NCBI RefSeq assembly: GCF_003298775.1
Contig: NZ_QNTQ01000009.1
Coordinates: 1-46,718, forward strand
Origin: Rhodosalinus halophilus
GTDB taxonomy: Bacteria; Pseudomonadota; Alphaproteobacteria; Rhodobacterales; Rhodobacteraceae
Reading direction: 5' to 3'
DNA: 46,718 nt
Every line of letters begins with the position of its first letter. The stretch's first letter is position 1. A program made the position numbers and the translations under genes. The notes below the pieces were generated by a model. That model made no database searches and had not been told where the DNA came from. It saw only the letters and a list, made by a program, of their open reading frames with translations. Shown here in pieces: positions 34,564 to 43,301 of the stretch.

Positions 34564-35538
34564 ATGGGACTGCTGATCGACGGCGAATGGCGTGACCGGG
34601 CGCTGGTGGACACTTCGGACGACGGCGCCTTCCAGCGCGCCGAATCGGTGTTCCGCAACTGGGTGACGCCGGACGGTGCGCCCGGCCCGAGCGGCGAGGG
34701 CGGCTTCGCCGCGGAAAGCGGGCGCTATCACCTCTACGTCAGCCTCGCCTGCCCCTGGGCGCACCGCACGCTGATCTTCCGTCGCCTCAAGGGGCTCGAG
34801 GACCATGTCGGCGTCTCCGTCGTGCATCCCGACATGCTGTCTGACGGCTGGACCTTCGATACCGATTTTCCCGGCGCGACGGGCGACAGGCTCTACGGCC
34901 TGCCCTTCATGCGCGACATCTATATCAAGGCCGAGCCCTCGGCCACGACGCGCGTGACGGTGCCGGTGCTCTGGGACCGCGAACGCGAGACGATCGTCTC
35001 GAACGAAAGCGCCGAAATCATCCGCATGTTCAACTCCGCCTTCGACGGGATTACCGGCAATACAGACGACTACTGGCCGAAGGAGCTGCGCGAGACGATC
35101 GAACCTGTGAACGCGCGCATCTACGACACCGTCAACAATGGCGTCTACAAGTCCGGCTTCGCCACCACGCAGGCGGCCTACGAGCAGGCGGTGCGGCCAC
35201 TCTTCGAAACGCTCGACTGGGTCGAAGCGCGCCTGTCGGAAAACCGCTACCTGACGGGCGACCGGATCACGGAGGCCGACTGGCGGCTCTTCACCACGCT
35301 GATCCGCTTCGACACCGTCTATCACGGCCATTTCAAGTGCAACCGGCGCCGGATCGTCGATTACCCGAACCTCTGGGGCTACACCCGCGAACTCTATCAG
35401 TGGCCCGGCGTGCGCGAGACCGTGGACCTCGAGCACATCCGCCGCCACTATCACTACAGCCACGAGAGCATAAATCCCTACAGGATCGTGCCGATCGGCC
35501 CCGCGTTGGACCTCGACGCGCCGCACGGGCGGGATTGA
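34564..35538 (+). CDS. Glutathione S-transferase family protein, glutathionyl-hydroquinone reductase type
   Basis: Xi-class GSTs of the YqjG/PcpF type reduce glutathionyl-hydroquinones. The 324-residue product has the catalytic cysteine motif LACPWAHRT (Cys63), then NESAEIIRMFN and the C-terminal helical domain (YLTGDRITEADWRLFTTLIRFD). The late DLEHIRRHYHYSHESINPYRIVP block is a hallmark of this class. The ATG at 34564 follows AAGGGAG. It stands alone and converges with the receiver-like gene five bases on. Length is normal. Confidence 0.92.
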   Translation: MGLLIDGEWRDRALVDTSDDGAFQRAESVFRNWVTPDGAPGPSGEGGFAAESGRYHLYVSLACPWAHRTLIFRRLKGLEDHVGVSVVHPDMLSDGWTFDTDFPGATGDRLYGLPFMRDIYIKAEPSATTRVTVPVLWDRERETIVSNESAEIIRMFNSAFDGITGNTDDYWPKELRETIEPVNARIYDTVNNGVYKSGFATTQAAYEQAVRPLFETLDWVEARLSENRYLTGDRITEADWRLFTTLIRFDTVYHGHFKCNRRRIVDYPNLWGYTRELYQWPGVRETVDLEHIRRHYHYSHESINPYRIVPIGPALDLDAPHGRD

Positions 35539-35542
35539 GGGG

Positions 35543-35911
35543 TCAGGTTTCCAGCGCCTGCCCGTGGTACTGCACGAGCGCGACCAGATCCTCGGGCGGC
35601 ACGCTTGGCTGCACGATAGCGCAGGCATTGGGGCAGATATCGAAGAGCGAGCCGTTCGAGAAGAACTGCGTGCCCGAGACGAAGATCACCCGCGCCTCGG
35701 GCCGGCGATAGCCGGCGAGATCCGCGATCGCGAAGGCGCTGCCGTTCTCGAGAACCGCATTCATCACGATTACCTCGAACGATCCCATGAGGATTTCGCG
35801 CGCCGCCTGCTCCTGGACGAACGCCAGCCTCACCTCGGCGCCCACGCGCTCGAGGTGCCGCTGCCATAGCTCGGCCAGTTCGCGTTTGCTTTCGACGATC
35901 AGAACACGCAT
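35543..35911 (-). CDS. Degenerate response-regulator receiver protein
   Basis: The 122-residue product has the receiver fold order, starting MRVLIVESKRELAELWQRHL. The acidic pair is Glu7-Ser8, the phospho-acceptor Asp is replaced by Asn51 (EVIVMNAVLENGSAF), Ser79 stands at the switch position (VIFVSG) and the conserved Lys is Gln101 (AIVQP). It should not be phosphorylated in the usual way and may act as a stand-alone pseudo-receiver binding partner. An in-frame start at 36010 would add 33 residues with no family look, so the ATG at 35911 is preferred. No histidine kinase is nearby. Confidence 0.78.
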   Translation of the reverse strand: MRVLIVESKRELAELWQRHLERVGAEVRLAFVQEQAAREILMGSFEVIVMNAVLENGSAFAIADLAGYRRPEARVIFVSGTQFFSNGSLFDICPNACAIVQPSVPPEDLVALVQYHGQALET

Positions 35912-36134
35912 CGGATCCGGGGCATCGCAAGGCCACACGGCGAACCGCATGCACGGAGAGGATACGGTACTTGTCCCTGCGACGCGACAAGAAACCGCAG
36001 CCGCGGTCATAACCCCCGGTTGTTCGGCAATCTGCCGCCAATCATGAGCGGCCCTCCGCCGATGGGATCGCCCTTGTATCCGCGCGTCGCGAGTCTAGCC
36101 TGCGACGAACCCACGCGAAGCGGACGGAGAGCTC

Positions 36135-37307
36135 ATGCGCGAATTCACCCTGATTTGCCTCCTTGCGGCGGCGACACCGGCGGCTCCCAGCACGCCCTGC
36201 GGCGGCAGTTTCGGAGGCTTCGTCGCCGATCTTCGGGAGGAGGCGCTCGCGCGCGGGCATGCGCCCTCGGTCGTCGAAAGCTTCTTTCGAGGCGTGCGGC
36301 AGGACCAGAGCGTGCTGCGGGCGGATCGCCGTCAGGGAGTCTTTCAGTTGCCCTTCGTGGACTTCGCCCGCCGGCTCATCAGCGAAAACCGCATCCGCAA
36401 CGGCCGCCGCAACGCCGAGCGCTGGGACTCCGTCTTCGACCGGATCGAGGCGGAATACGGCGTCTCGCGCGGGATCCTGCTATCCTTCTGGGCCTTCGAG
36501 ACCGACTACGGCGCGGTGCAGGGCGACTACAACACACGCGACGCGCTGGTGACGCTCGCGCATGACTGCCGCCGCCCCGAGATCTTCCGCCCGCAGGTCT
36601 TCGCCGCGATCGAGCTGCACGCGCGGGGCGATCTCGACCCGCAGACCACGACCGGCGCCTGGGCGGGCGAGATCGGCATGGTGCAGATGCTGCCGGAGGA
36701 CATCCTGACCAACGGCGTGGACGGCGACGGGGACGGGCATGTCTCGCTGAAGACCTCCCCGCCCGACGCGCTCATGTCAGGGGCCAAGATGCTGGTCGAT
36801 CTGGGCTGGCGCGCGAACGAGCCCTGGATGACCGAGATCGACGTGCCGGCGGATTTCGACTGGTCGCTGTCCGGCCTGCCGGTGGAGAAGCCCGTTGCAG
36901 ACTGGGCCGCGCTGGGCGTGACCGCGCGCAGCGGCGACCTAGGGCCGGCGGAGTTGTCCGCCTCGGTGGTGGCGCCGCAGGGGCACCTTGGGCCGACCTT
37001 TCTCGTCTATCCCAATTTCCGCGTGCTCTTCGAGTGGAACCAGAGCTTCGTCTACGTGATGACGGCGGCCTATTTCGGCACCCGTCTCGAGGGCGCGCCG
37101 GTCTTCGACGCGGGCGACCCGGAGCCGGGTCTTTCCGACGCGCAGATGAAGAGGCTGCAACAGCGTCTCGCCGACATGGGCCATGATGTTGGTGGTATCG
37201 ACGGCATCCTCGGCGCCAAGACGCGCGCGGCTGTCCGCGCCGTGCAGGAAGAGTTCGGCCTCCCGCCCGACGGCTGGCCCACGCCGGGCTTGCTGAATCG
37301 CCTCTGA
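36135..37307 (+). CDS. MltB-family lytic murein transglycosylase with peptidoglycan-binding domain
   Basis: The enzyme cleaves peptidoglycan to 1,6-anhydro products. The 390-residue product has a short signal peptide (MREFTLICLLAAATPAAPS) and no clear lipobox. The SLT_2/MltB domain carries catalytic Glu122 (SFWAFETDYG), GEIGMVQMLPEDIL, and the WMTEIDVPADFDW region. A C-terminal PG_binding_1 domain (about residues 325-388, RLQQRLADMGHDVGGIDGILG) completes it. The ATG at 36135 follows GGAGA. It is divergent from the receiver-like gene. Confidence 0.92.
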   Translation: MREFTLICLLAAATPAAPSTPCGGSFGGFVADLREEALARGHAPSVVESFFRGVRQDQSVLRADRRQGVFQLPFVDFARRLISENRIRNGRRNAERWDSVFDRIEAEYGVSRGILLSFWAFETDYGAVQGDYNTRDALVTLAHDCRRPEIFRPQVFAAIELHARGDLDPQTTTGAWAGEIGMVQMLPEDILTNGVDGDGDGHVSLKTSPPDALMSGAKMLVDLGWRANEPWMTEIDVPADFDWSLSGLPVEKPVADWAALGVTARSGDLGPAELSASVVAPQGHLGPTFLVYPNFRVLFEWNQSFVYVMTAAYFGTRLEGAPVFDAGDPEPGLSDAQMKRLQQRLADMGHDVGGIDGILGAKTRAAVRAVQEEFGLPPDGWPTPGLLNRL

Positions 37308-37382
37308 AGTGGATTGCCGCTGCGCAACGCGCTTCCTATCTCACTGTTGCGTTCGCATGGGCGCGTTCTTTCCAGAGGCCGC

Positions 37383-37994
37383 ATGGCTGACCCCGAGCCT
37401 TCGCCGGACCCCGGTCCGGTCACCATCAGCGAGATCATTGCGCGCCTCGAAGCGCTCTCGGACCGCGAGCACGTCACGCTAGGCGACATCCTTGCGAGCT
37501 TCGGGCAGGCGAGCTTCGTGCCGGCGCTGATGCTGCCCGGGCTGCTGGTGTTCTCGCCGCTCTCGGGCATTCCGCTTTTCTCGTCGATCTGCGGACTGAC
37601 CATCGCGGCCGTCTCCGCGCAGATGCTGGTGCGCCGGCGGCATATCTGGCTGCCGAGCGTGCTGCGGGAGCGGGGACTGAGCGGGCCGCGACTGCAAGCC
37701 GGGCTCTCGCACATGGCGCGCGCCGGCCACTGGATCGACCGCAACACCGGCAACCGGCTGCACCTGCTGACAGCCCAGCCGATGGCGAGCCTCTTCACCC
37801 TGGTCTGCCTCTGCGCCGGCCTCGCGATGCCTTTCCTAGAGCTGGTGCCGTTCTCCTCCTCGATCCTCGGGCTTTCGGTGGTGCTGATCTCTTCGGCTTT
37901 CCTGACGCGCGACGGGCTCTACGCCCTGGCCGGACTCGGCGTCTTCGCTGTCGCGCCGATGATTCCGCTGCTGATCTGGATGGGACTGGTCTGA
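37383..37994 (+). CDS. ExoD-family membrane protein
   Basis: ExoD was described in Sinorhizobium as needed for normal exopolysaccharide and alkali tolerance; its biochemical role is unknown. The 203-residue product has a helical N-terminus (ISEIIARLEALSDREHVTLGDILASFG) and four or five hydrophobic segments (ALMLPGLLVFSPLSGIP, ICGLTIAAVSAQ, LFTLVCLCAGLAMPFLELVPF, ending in the last 40 residues). The ATG at 37383 has no strong ribosome site nearby, but gives the family's usual start. It converges with hemF, four bases apart. Confidence 0.88.
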   Translation: MADPEPSPDPGPVTISEIIARLEALSDREHVTLGDILASFGQASFVPALMLPGLLVFSPLSGIPLFSSICGLTIAAVSAQMLVRRRHIWLPSVLRERGLSGPRLQAGLSHMARAGHWIDRNTGNRLHLLTAQPMASLFTLVCLCAGLAMPFLELVPFSSSILGLSVVLISSAFLTRDGLYALAGLGVFAVAPMIPLLIWMGLV

Positions 37995-37998
37995 GCCG

Positions 37999-38889
37999 TC
38001 AGACCCACTTCGCCAGCGGCGGCAGGCTCATCAGAACCGCGTCGGGGTCGTGCCCCGTGGCGAGACCGAACTTCGTGCCGCGGTCGTAGACGAGGTTATA
38101 TTCCGCGTAGATGCCGCGATGGATGAGCTGGACGTCCCTGTCGGCCTCGGTCCAGGGTGTCTGCCGCCGCCGCTCCACGAGCGGCACGAAGGCCGGCAGG
38201 AAGGCGCGGCCGATGTCCTGTGTCAGCGCGAAATCCGCCTCCCAGTCGCCGGTGTTGCGATCGTCCATGAAGATGCCGCCCACCCCGCGCGCCCGCTTGC
38301 GGTGCGGGATGTAGAAATACTCGTCCGCCCAAGCCTTCAGCTCGGGGTAGAGGTCCGGGCCGTGCGGGTCGAGATGCGCCTTCTGCGTGGCGTGGAAATG
38401 CGCGGTGTCGTCCTCGTATTCGATGCAGGGATTGAGGTCGGAGCCGCCGCCGAACCACCAGGCGTTCGGCGTCCAGAACATCCGCGTGTTCATGTGCACG
38501 GCCGGGACATGCGGGTTCTGCATGTGCGCGACAAGGCTGATGCCGGAGGCCCAGAAGCGCGGATCGCTGTCCATCCCCGGCACGCCGCGCTGCGCCATGG
38601 CCTTCTGCGCGGCCTCGCCCAGCGTGCCGTAGACGGTCGAGACGTTGACGCCCACCTTCTCGAAGACGCGCCCGCCGCGCATCACGCTCATCAGCCCGCC
38701 GCCCGCGTCCGAGCCGTCATCGGAGGAACGCTTGGTCTCGGTCACTTCGAAGCGGCCCGGCGCGCGGTCTGCGAGCGGCCCCTCGGTCTGCGCATCCTCG
38801 AGCGCTTCGAAGGCGGCGACGATCTCGTCCCGCAGGGCGCGGAACCAGTCGGCGGCGCGGGCGCGTTCCTCTTGCAGCATTTCGGTCAT
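37999..38889 (-). CDS. hemF: Oxygen-dependent coproporphyrinogen III oxidase
   Basis: HemF makes protoporphyrinogen IX from coproporphyrinogen III with oxygen in heme synthesis. The 296-residue product has the family landmarks: KRSSDDGSDAGGGLMSVM, GGGSDLNPCIEYEDDTAHFH, GGIFMDDRN and EYNLVYDRGTKFGL. Length is normal. The ATG at 38889 follows GGGAAGG; the open frame extends upstream to 39117, but that part shadows the lipoprotein gene on the other strand. It shows aerobic heme synthesis is present. Confidence 0.97.
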   Translation of the reverse strand: MTEMLQEERARAADWFRALRDEIVAAFEALEDAQTEGPLADRAPGRFEVTETKRSSDDGSDAGGGLMSVMRGGRVFEKVGVNVSTVYGTLGEAAQKAMAQRGVPGMDSDPRFWASGISLVAHMQNPHVPAVHMNTRMFWTPNAWWFGGGSDLNPCIEYEDDTAHFHATQKAHLDPHGPDLYPELKAWADEYFYIPHRKRARGVGGIFMDDRNTGDWEADFALTQDIGRAFLPAFVPLVERRRQTPWTEADRDVQLIHRGIYAEYNLVYDRGTKFGLATGHDPDAVLMSLPPLAKWV

Positions 38890-38987
38890 GGCCGGGCCTT
38901 CCCTCCGATGTCGGAAGATTGGTAGCAACCGGCTTTCGCCTTGACCAGAAGCCGCGCTAGACTGGCGCAGAAGACCGGAGCTCCGCC

Positions 38988-39365
38988 ATGCCCCTCCGCA
39001 CCCTGGCCCTTCTCGCGCTCGTCGCGCTCTCGGCTTGTTCGGCCCGCGACCTGTGCATCTCGCAGGCCCGCGCCGAGCTGCGCACGCTCGATGCGCTGAT
39101 CGCCGAGACGCGCTCAACGATCGCGCGCGGCTACGCGATCGAGGAGCGCACGGTGCCGGACGAGGTTTTCACCCGCTGCCGCGATTCAGAAGGCAACCAG
39201 CGCCCCTGCTGGATCACGGTCACGCGGACCGAACGGCGGCCCGTCACCGTCGACATCGCGGAGGAGCGCCGCAAGCTCGCGCAGCTCGAGGCGCGGCGCG
39301 CGGAAGAGGCGCAGCGCGCCGCCGCGCGCATCCGCGCCTGCGAGGCGCGCTATCCCTCACGCTGA
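38988..39365 (+). CDS. Small putative lipoprotein
   Basis: The 125-residue product starts MPLRTLALLALVALSACSARD, a lipoprotein signal with lipobox LSAC (Cys17). The mature part has pairs of cysteines (CISQARAEL; CRDSEG ... CWITVT; IRACEARY) that could form disulfides, and a charged helical end (EERRKLAQLEARRAEEAQRAAARI). It has no named domain. It is divergent from hemF, 98 bases apart. An outer-membrane or periplasmic structural role is only a guess. Confidence 0.78.
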   Translation: MPLRTLALLALVALSACSARDLCISQARAELRTLDALIAETRSTIARGYAIEERTVPDEVFTRCRDSEGNQRPCWITVTRTERRPVTVDIAEERRKLAQLEARRAEEAQRAAARIRACEARYPSR

Positions 39366-39370
39366 GACCC

Positions 39371-39398
39371 GCGCGCGGCAGAGTGTCTGCCGCTGCGC
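39371..39398. terminator. Hairpin between convergent lipoprotein and isomerase genes
   Basis: GCGGCAG (39375-39381) pairs with CTGCCGC (39387-39393) over loop AGTGT, and the outer GCGC arms extend the stem with one bulge. It lies just after the lipoprotein stop and before the convergent isomerase stop. There is no T-tract, so termination strength is uncertain. Confidence 0.5.
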
Positions 39399-39444
39399 GG
39401 TGGCGTGCGACCTTTTCCGGCGTTCGGCATGACGGGCCGCGGGC

Positions 39445-40041
39445 TTAGCCGGCGGTCTTGTGCCAGGCTATCGCTTCTTCGAGGCGATCGTCGCCCCAGA
39501 AGAGTTCGCCGTCGCTCGTCACGAAGCTGGGCGCGCCGAAGATGCCCCGCCCGCGGGCGGCGTCTGTCGCTGCATCGTAGGCCTCTTGCGTCTCCGCGCT
39601 GCCGGCGACGGACAGCACGCGGCCAATGTCCTGCCCGCATGCCGGCAGGACACGAGTCAGGCTGTCGTCCGACCCGGCCGGCACGCCCTCCTGAAACCAT
39701 AGCCGATAGCTTTCGCGAAGGTAGTCCTCGCACCACCCTTCGCTCCGCGCGGCGACGGCGATGCGGTTCGCGCGGTCGAAATCGTGCAGCGGATAAGGCG
39801 CGGGCACCCGCACCGGGAGGTCGAAGCCCGCGGCGCGGCGCTCGATGTCGCGCCACATGTAGGCGGCCTTCACCGGCTTGGTGGCGAAGGGGATGTTGTC
39901 CATCTCCTGCATGATGGCGCGGACGCTGAAGGGGCGCCAGTCGAGTGTCACGCCCGCCTTTGCCGCCAGCGCGGGCGCGCGCATCACCGTCAGATAGCTG
40001 TAGGTGCTGCCGACACCGAGCCAGACCTCGAGCGGGGGCAT
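39445..40041 (-). CDS. 2-hydroxychromene-2-carboxylate isomerase family protein (DsbA fold)
   Basis: The family (NahD-like, kappa-GST fold) uses glutathione to isomerise 2-hydroxychromene-2-carboxylate in aromatic degradation, but most members have unknown substrates. The 198-residue product shows GVGSTYSYLTV with a Ser near residue 12 in place of the DsbA cysteine pair, the WRPFS block, DFDRANRIAVAAR and GIFGAPSFVTSDGELFWGDDRLEE at the end. It lies four bases after the ABC permease gene, so it is co-transcribed. It may process the imported compound or a thiol conjugate; this is inference. Confidence 0.88.
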   Translation of the reverse strand: MPPLEVWLGVGSTYSYLTVMRAPALAAKAGVTLDWRPFSVRAIMQEMDNIPFATKPVKAAYMWRDIERRAAGFDLPVRVPAPYPLHDFDRANRIAVAARSEGWCEDYLRESYRLWFQEGVPAGSDDSLTRVLPACGQDIGRVLSVAGSAETQEAYDAATDAARGRGIFGAPSFVTSDGELFWGDDRLEEAIAWHKTAG

Positions 40042-40045
40042 CGGC

Positions 40046-41239
40046 TCAGCCCGGCGACATGCCGCGCAGCCGCTCGGAACGGCGGCGCAGCAGTTCGACC
40101 GTGGTCAGCAGCGCGATGGAGATGCACACGAGGATCGTCGCGACGGCGAGGATGGTGGGCGAGATCTGTTCACGCAGGCCGGTGAACATCTGCCAGGGCA
40201 GCGTCTGCTGATTGGCCGAGCCCACGAAGATCACCACGACCACCTCGTCGAAGCTGGTGATGAAGGCGAAGAGCCCGCCCGAGATCACGCCGGGCAGGAT
40301 TAGCGGCATCTGCACGCGCATGAAGGTGGTCACCGGGTTCGCGCCGAGGTTCGCCGACGCGCGGGTCAGCGAGCGGTCGAAGCCCACGAGCGTCGCGGTC
40401 ACGGTGATGATGACGAAGGGGATGCCCAAGGCGGCATGCGCGAGCACCACGCCCAGATAGGTGCCCTGAAGCCCGATCCGCGAATAGAAGAAGTACATCC
40501 CGGCCGCCGAGATGATGAGCGGCACGATCATCGGCGAGATCAGGATCGCCATGATCGCCTGCCGGAACGGCACGTGTTCGGACGACAGGCCGATCGCGGC
40601 GAGGGTGCCGAAGCTTACCGCCAGCAGCGTCGCCACTGGCGCGATCAGGACCGAGTTGCGAAGCGCCTGCTGCCAGTCGGCGGAGGTGAAGAAGTCGCGG
40701 TAGTGCTTGAGGCTGTAGCCCTCGGGGTCGAAGGACAGCATCTCGGGCGTGAAGGTGAAGAAATTCTCGGCGTTGAAGCTGAGCGGCATCACCACGAGGA
40801 TCGGGGTGATGAGAAAGACGAAGACCGCGCCGCAGATCACCCGGAAGGTGTAGTGCCAGAGCACCTGGCCCGAGGTCAGGTAGGGGGGCAGGAACATGCG
40901 GTAGCGGCCACGCCCGATCCAGTAGATGAACCAGCCCAGGAACCAGCCGAAGAGCCCGCCCACGACGGCACCGGCGATCCGGCCCACGACGAAGCCCGCA
41001 ACGATGAACAGCGCGATCACGGCCCACTTGAAGGTCCGCTCCTGGTCCACGCCCGCCATGGCGAGCGCCACGTAGGCGAGCGCGGCGCAGATCACCGCGC
41101 CGCCGACGATGCCGAGCAGGGTGGAACCCTGCGCCGTGCCCACGAAGAGCCCGAAGAACGCCCCGGCCGCAGCGACGACCGGCAGCGTGAAGGAAAAGGG
41201 GAGGGTCTTGGTCTCGGTGATGACGACCGCGTCGGACAT
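40046..41239 (-). CDS. ABC transporter permease (PotC-like) with N-terminal membrane extension
   Basis: This is the second inner-membrane permease of a spermidine/putrescine-type importer. The 397-residue product has the PotC-type core (TM1 FVFLITPILVVMPLSF near residue 140) with the coupling loop LTRASANLGANPVTTFMRVQMPLILPG. About 110 residues ahead of the core hold four extra hydrophobic segments (FTLPVVAAAGAFFGLFVGTA, LLGIVGGAVICAALAYVALA, and two in the 70-110 region). Typical PotC is about 260-280 residues. It lies three bases after the other permease gene, which also is oversized. Confidence 0.92.
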   Translation of the reverse strand: MSDAVVITETKTLPFSFTLPVVAAAGAFFGLFVGTAQGSTLLGIVGGAVICAALAYVALAMAGVDQERTFKWAVIALFIVAGFVVGRIAGAVVGGLFGWFLGWFIYWIGRGRYRMFLPPYLTSGQVLWHYTFRVICGAVFVFLITPILVVMPLSFNAENFFTFTPEMLSFDPEGYSLKHYRDFFTSADWQQALRNSVLIAPVATLLAVSFGTLAAIGLSSEHVPFRQAIMAILISPMIVPLIISAAGMYFFYSRIGLQGTYLGVVLAHAALGIPFVIITVTATLVGFDRSLTRASANLGANPVTTFMRVQMPLILPGVISGGLFAFITSFDEVVVVIFVGSANQQTLPWQMFTGLREQISPTILAVATILVCISIALLTTVELLRRRSERLRGMSPG

Positions 41240-41242
41240 GCC

Positions 41243-43081
41243 TCAGCCCCCCAGCTTCACGTTGTCGATGCCGACGATCTTGTCGTAGGCCCAGTAGAGC
41301 ACCAGCACCACGACCAGCAGGATCGTCCCCAAGGCGGCGGCGAGGCCCCAGTTGAGCGAACTGGATATGTGATAGGCGATCCGGTTCGAGATGAAGGTGC
41401 CCGTGGTCCCGCCGACGATCTCTGGCGTGATGTAGTAGCCGATGGCGAGGATGAAGACGAGGATCGAGCCCGCCCCGATGCCTGGCACCGTCTGCGGGAA
41501 ATAGACCCGCCAGAAGGCCGTCCAGTTCGTGGCGCCCAGCGATTTCGCCGCCCGCAGGTAACTCGGCGGGATGGTCTGCATCACCGAGTAGAGCGGCAGG
41601 ATCATGAAGGGCAACAGGATATGCGTCATCGCTACGATGGTGCCGAACTGGTTGTTGATCATGATGAGTCTGGACTCGTCGGCCACCAGCCCTAGCCATA
41701 CGAGCACGTCGTTGATCACCCCCTGTTGCTGCAGCATCACCTTCCAGGCGCTTGTTCGGACCAGAAGCGACGTCCAGAACGGCAGCAGAACGAGAATCAG
41801 CAGCAGGTTGGCTTGCCGCATCGGCAGGTTCGCCAGAATCCAGGCGACCGGATAGCCCAGCAGGATGCAGGAGAAGGTGATCACCAGGCTCATGAACATG
41901 GTGCGCTGGAAGAGCAGCCCGTAGATGCGCTCGTCCGCGTCGCGCAGCGCCGGGCCTTCGGGCGTCTTCTGCATGTCCACCGCGTTGAGGAAATACCCCG
42001 TGGTGTAGGGCGGCGAGTAGGTCTGGATCGTGCGCCAGTTGTCGATATCGGCCCAGTCCTCGTCAGAGTTCAGGAACGCGGCCCGGAAATCGACGGGCGG
42101 CACCTCGGCCAGCGCCTCCTGTGCGGCGCGCAGCGCGTCTGCATTCGGGCCGTCGTAGGCCGCGAGCTCTTCGGGCGAAAGGGCGCGCAGATCCTGATCG
42201 AGCGCGACGTAGACGGCTTCCCAGGGCTCGTCGTCGGCGACGGTCTCGCCTTCTTCGAGCGCCATGAATACGGCGAACTCGGCGTAGGCCTCGGCAGTGC
42301 GCGGGAAGGTCTCGGCGAAGGTGCCCGACAGCGAGAAGCCAAGGTCGACGTCCTCCGGCGCCACGTCGCAGGTTTCGGCGAAGACGCCCTTGACGGCGCA
42401 CCAGACGTCGCCCAGCGGACTCCGCGAGGACAGATCGGCGAGCCGCATGTAGCGCTCGCGGGCGGCGTCCACCACGCCTTCACCACCTTCGCCCGACGTC
42501 AGCTCGACCCAGAACGCCGCCTCCTCCCAGCGGTCGTCCAGATCCTCGAGCGTCTCGACATTGGCCTCGCCGAAGTCGTCAACGTCCCGCCCCGTGCCGC
42601 GGAAGAGCGAGGACATGCCCGTTTCCTCGTAGTTCAGGCGCTGGCCCAGGCGCGTGTGGCGGCGGGCCTCGGCCGCGAGGAAGAGATCGCGGTAGAGCGC
42701 CTCGTAGACCGCCTCGGAAGGCGGCTCGCCGGTATCGGGGTTCCAGTCCTGAACCACCGCGGTGGTCCGGGGCAGCGTGTCCTGGACGATCTGGTTCTCG
42801 ATCGAGCGGAACAGCATGTCCGCGATCGGCGCGATGAAGGTGACCAGCACGAAGATCAGCAGAGGCGCGATGAGCGCGAGCGCCCGGAGCTTTTGCGCGC
42901 GCAGCGCCCGGGCGAGGCTCTTCTTCAGCGGCGTGCCGTCGGCGGCCAGCATCGGCCCGTCGGCGGCCGCACCGTGCCGCGGTTCGCGATCGCGGTCCGA
43001 GAGGGCCGCAGTTTCGTGAAACGCGTCCTCCGGCGTCGGCGCGTCCGCGGTCTGCGGTCCGGAACTACTGAGCCTGCTCAT
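41243..43081 (-). CDS. ABC transporter permease (PotB-like) with large periplasmic insertion
   Basis: This is the first permease of the importer. The 612-residue product has an N-terminal cytoplasmic tail and TM1 (LALIAPLLIFVLVTFIAPIADML, about residues 68-90), then about 300 acidic residues before the next membrane segment at about residue 389. The normal PotB core follows, with coupling loop YLRAAKSLGATNWTAFWRVYFP. Usual PotB proteins are near 290 residues, so the extra part between TM1 and TM2 (encoded about 41918-42799) doubles the size and should face the periplasm. It contains paired cysteines (VWCAVKGVFAETCDV). The role may be in substrate capture or binding-protein docking. Confidence 0.92.
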   Translation of the reverse strand: MSRLSSSGPQTADAPTPEDAFHETAALSDRDREPRHGAAADGPMLAADGTPLKKSLARALRAQKLRALALIAPLLIFVLVTFIAPIADMLFRSIENQIVQDTLPRTTAVVQDWNPDTGEPPSEAVYEALYRDLFLAAEARRHTRLGQRLNYEETGMSSLFRGTGRDVDDFGEANVETLEDLDDRWEEAAFWVELTSGEGGEGVVDAARERYMRLADLSSRSPLGDVWCAVKGVFAETCDVAPEDVDLGFSLSGTFAETFPRTAEAYAEFAVFMALEEGETVADDEPWEAVYVALDQDLRALSPEELAAYDGPNADALRAAQEALAEVPPVDFRAAFLNSDEDWADIDNWRTIQTYSPPYTTGYFLNAVDMQKTPEGPALRDADERIYGLLFQRTMFMSLVITFSCILLGYPVAWILANLPMRQANLLLILVLLPFWTSLLVRTSAWKVMLQQQGVINDVLVWLGLVADESRLIMINNQFGTIVAMTHILLPFMILPLYSVMQTIPPSYLRAAKSLGATNWTAFWRVYFPQTVPGIGAGSILVFILAIGYYITPEIVGGTTGTFISNRIAYHISSSLNWGLAAALGTILLVVVLVLYWAYDKIVGIDNVKLGG

Positions 43082-43228
43082 GCGGTAATCTCCACGAGGC
43101 TGGTGCTGCGGGCAGCGCGCGAGGGTCGATGCCGGGTCCGTTCGCGCCGCGCAGCCTCATCGGGCGCGGCACTGGTTTGCGGCATGCAGTCCGGGCCTCC
43201 GGCATGGCGCGGTGCTCCCGTCATGGGC

Positions 43229-43255
43229 GGCAGGGCGAGGCGCGCCCGCCCTGCC
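43229..43255 (-). terminator. Hairpin between binding-protein and permease genes
   Basis: GGCAGGGCG (43229-43237) pairs perfectly with CGCCCTGCC (43247-43255) over nine bases. No T-tract follows. A second GC hairpin (GGCGGG 43264-43269 with CCCGCC 43285-43290) lies nearer the binding-protein stop. Such structures in this position often stabilise the binding-protein message and reduce downstream expression. Confidence 0.5.
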
Positions 43256-43301
43256 GGTCCGTCGGCGGGACAGGCCGAAGCCCGCCCGCCGTGCAGCGCG
43301 A

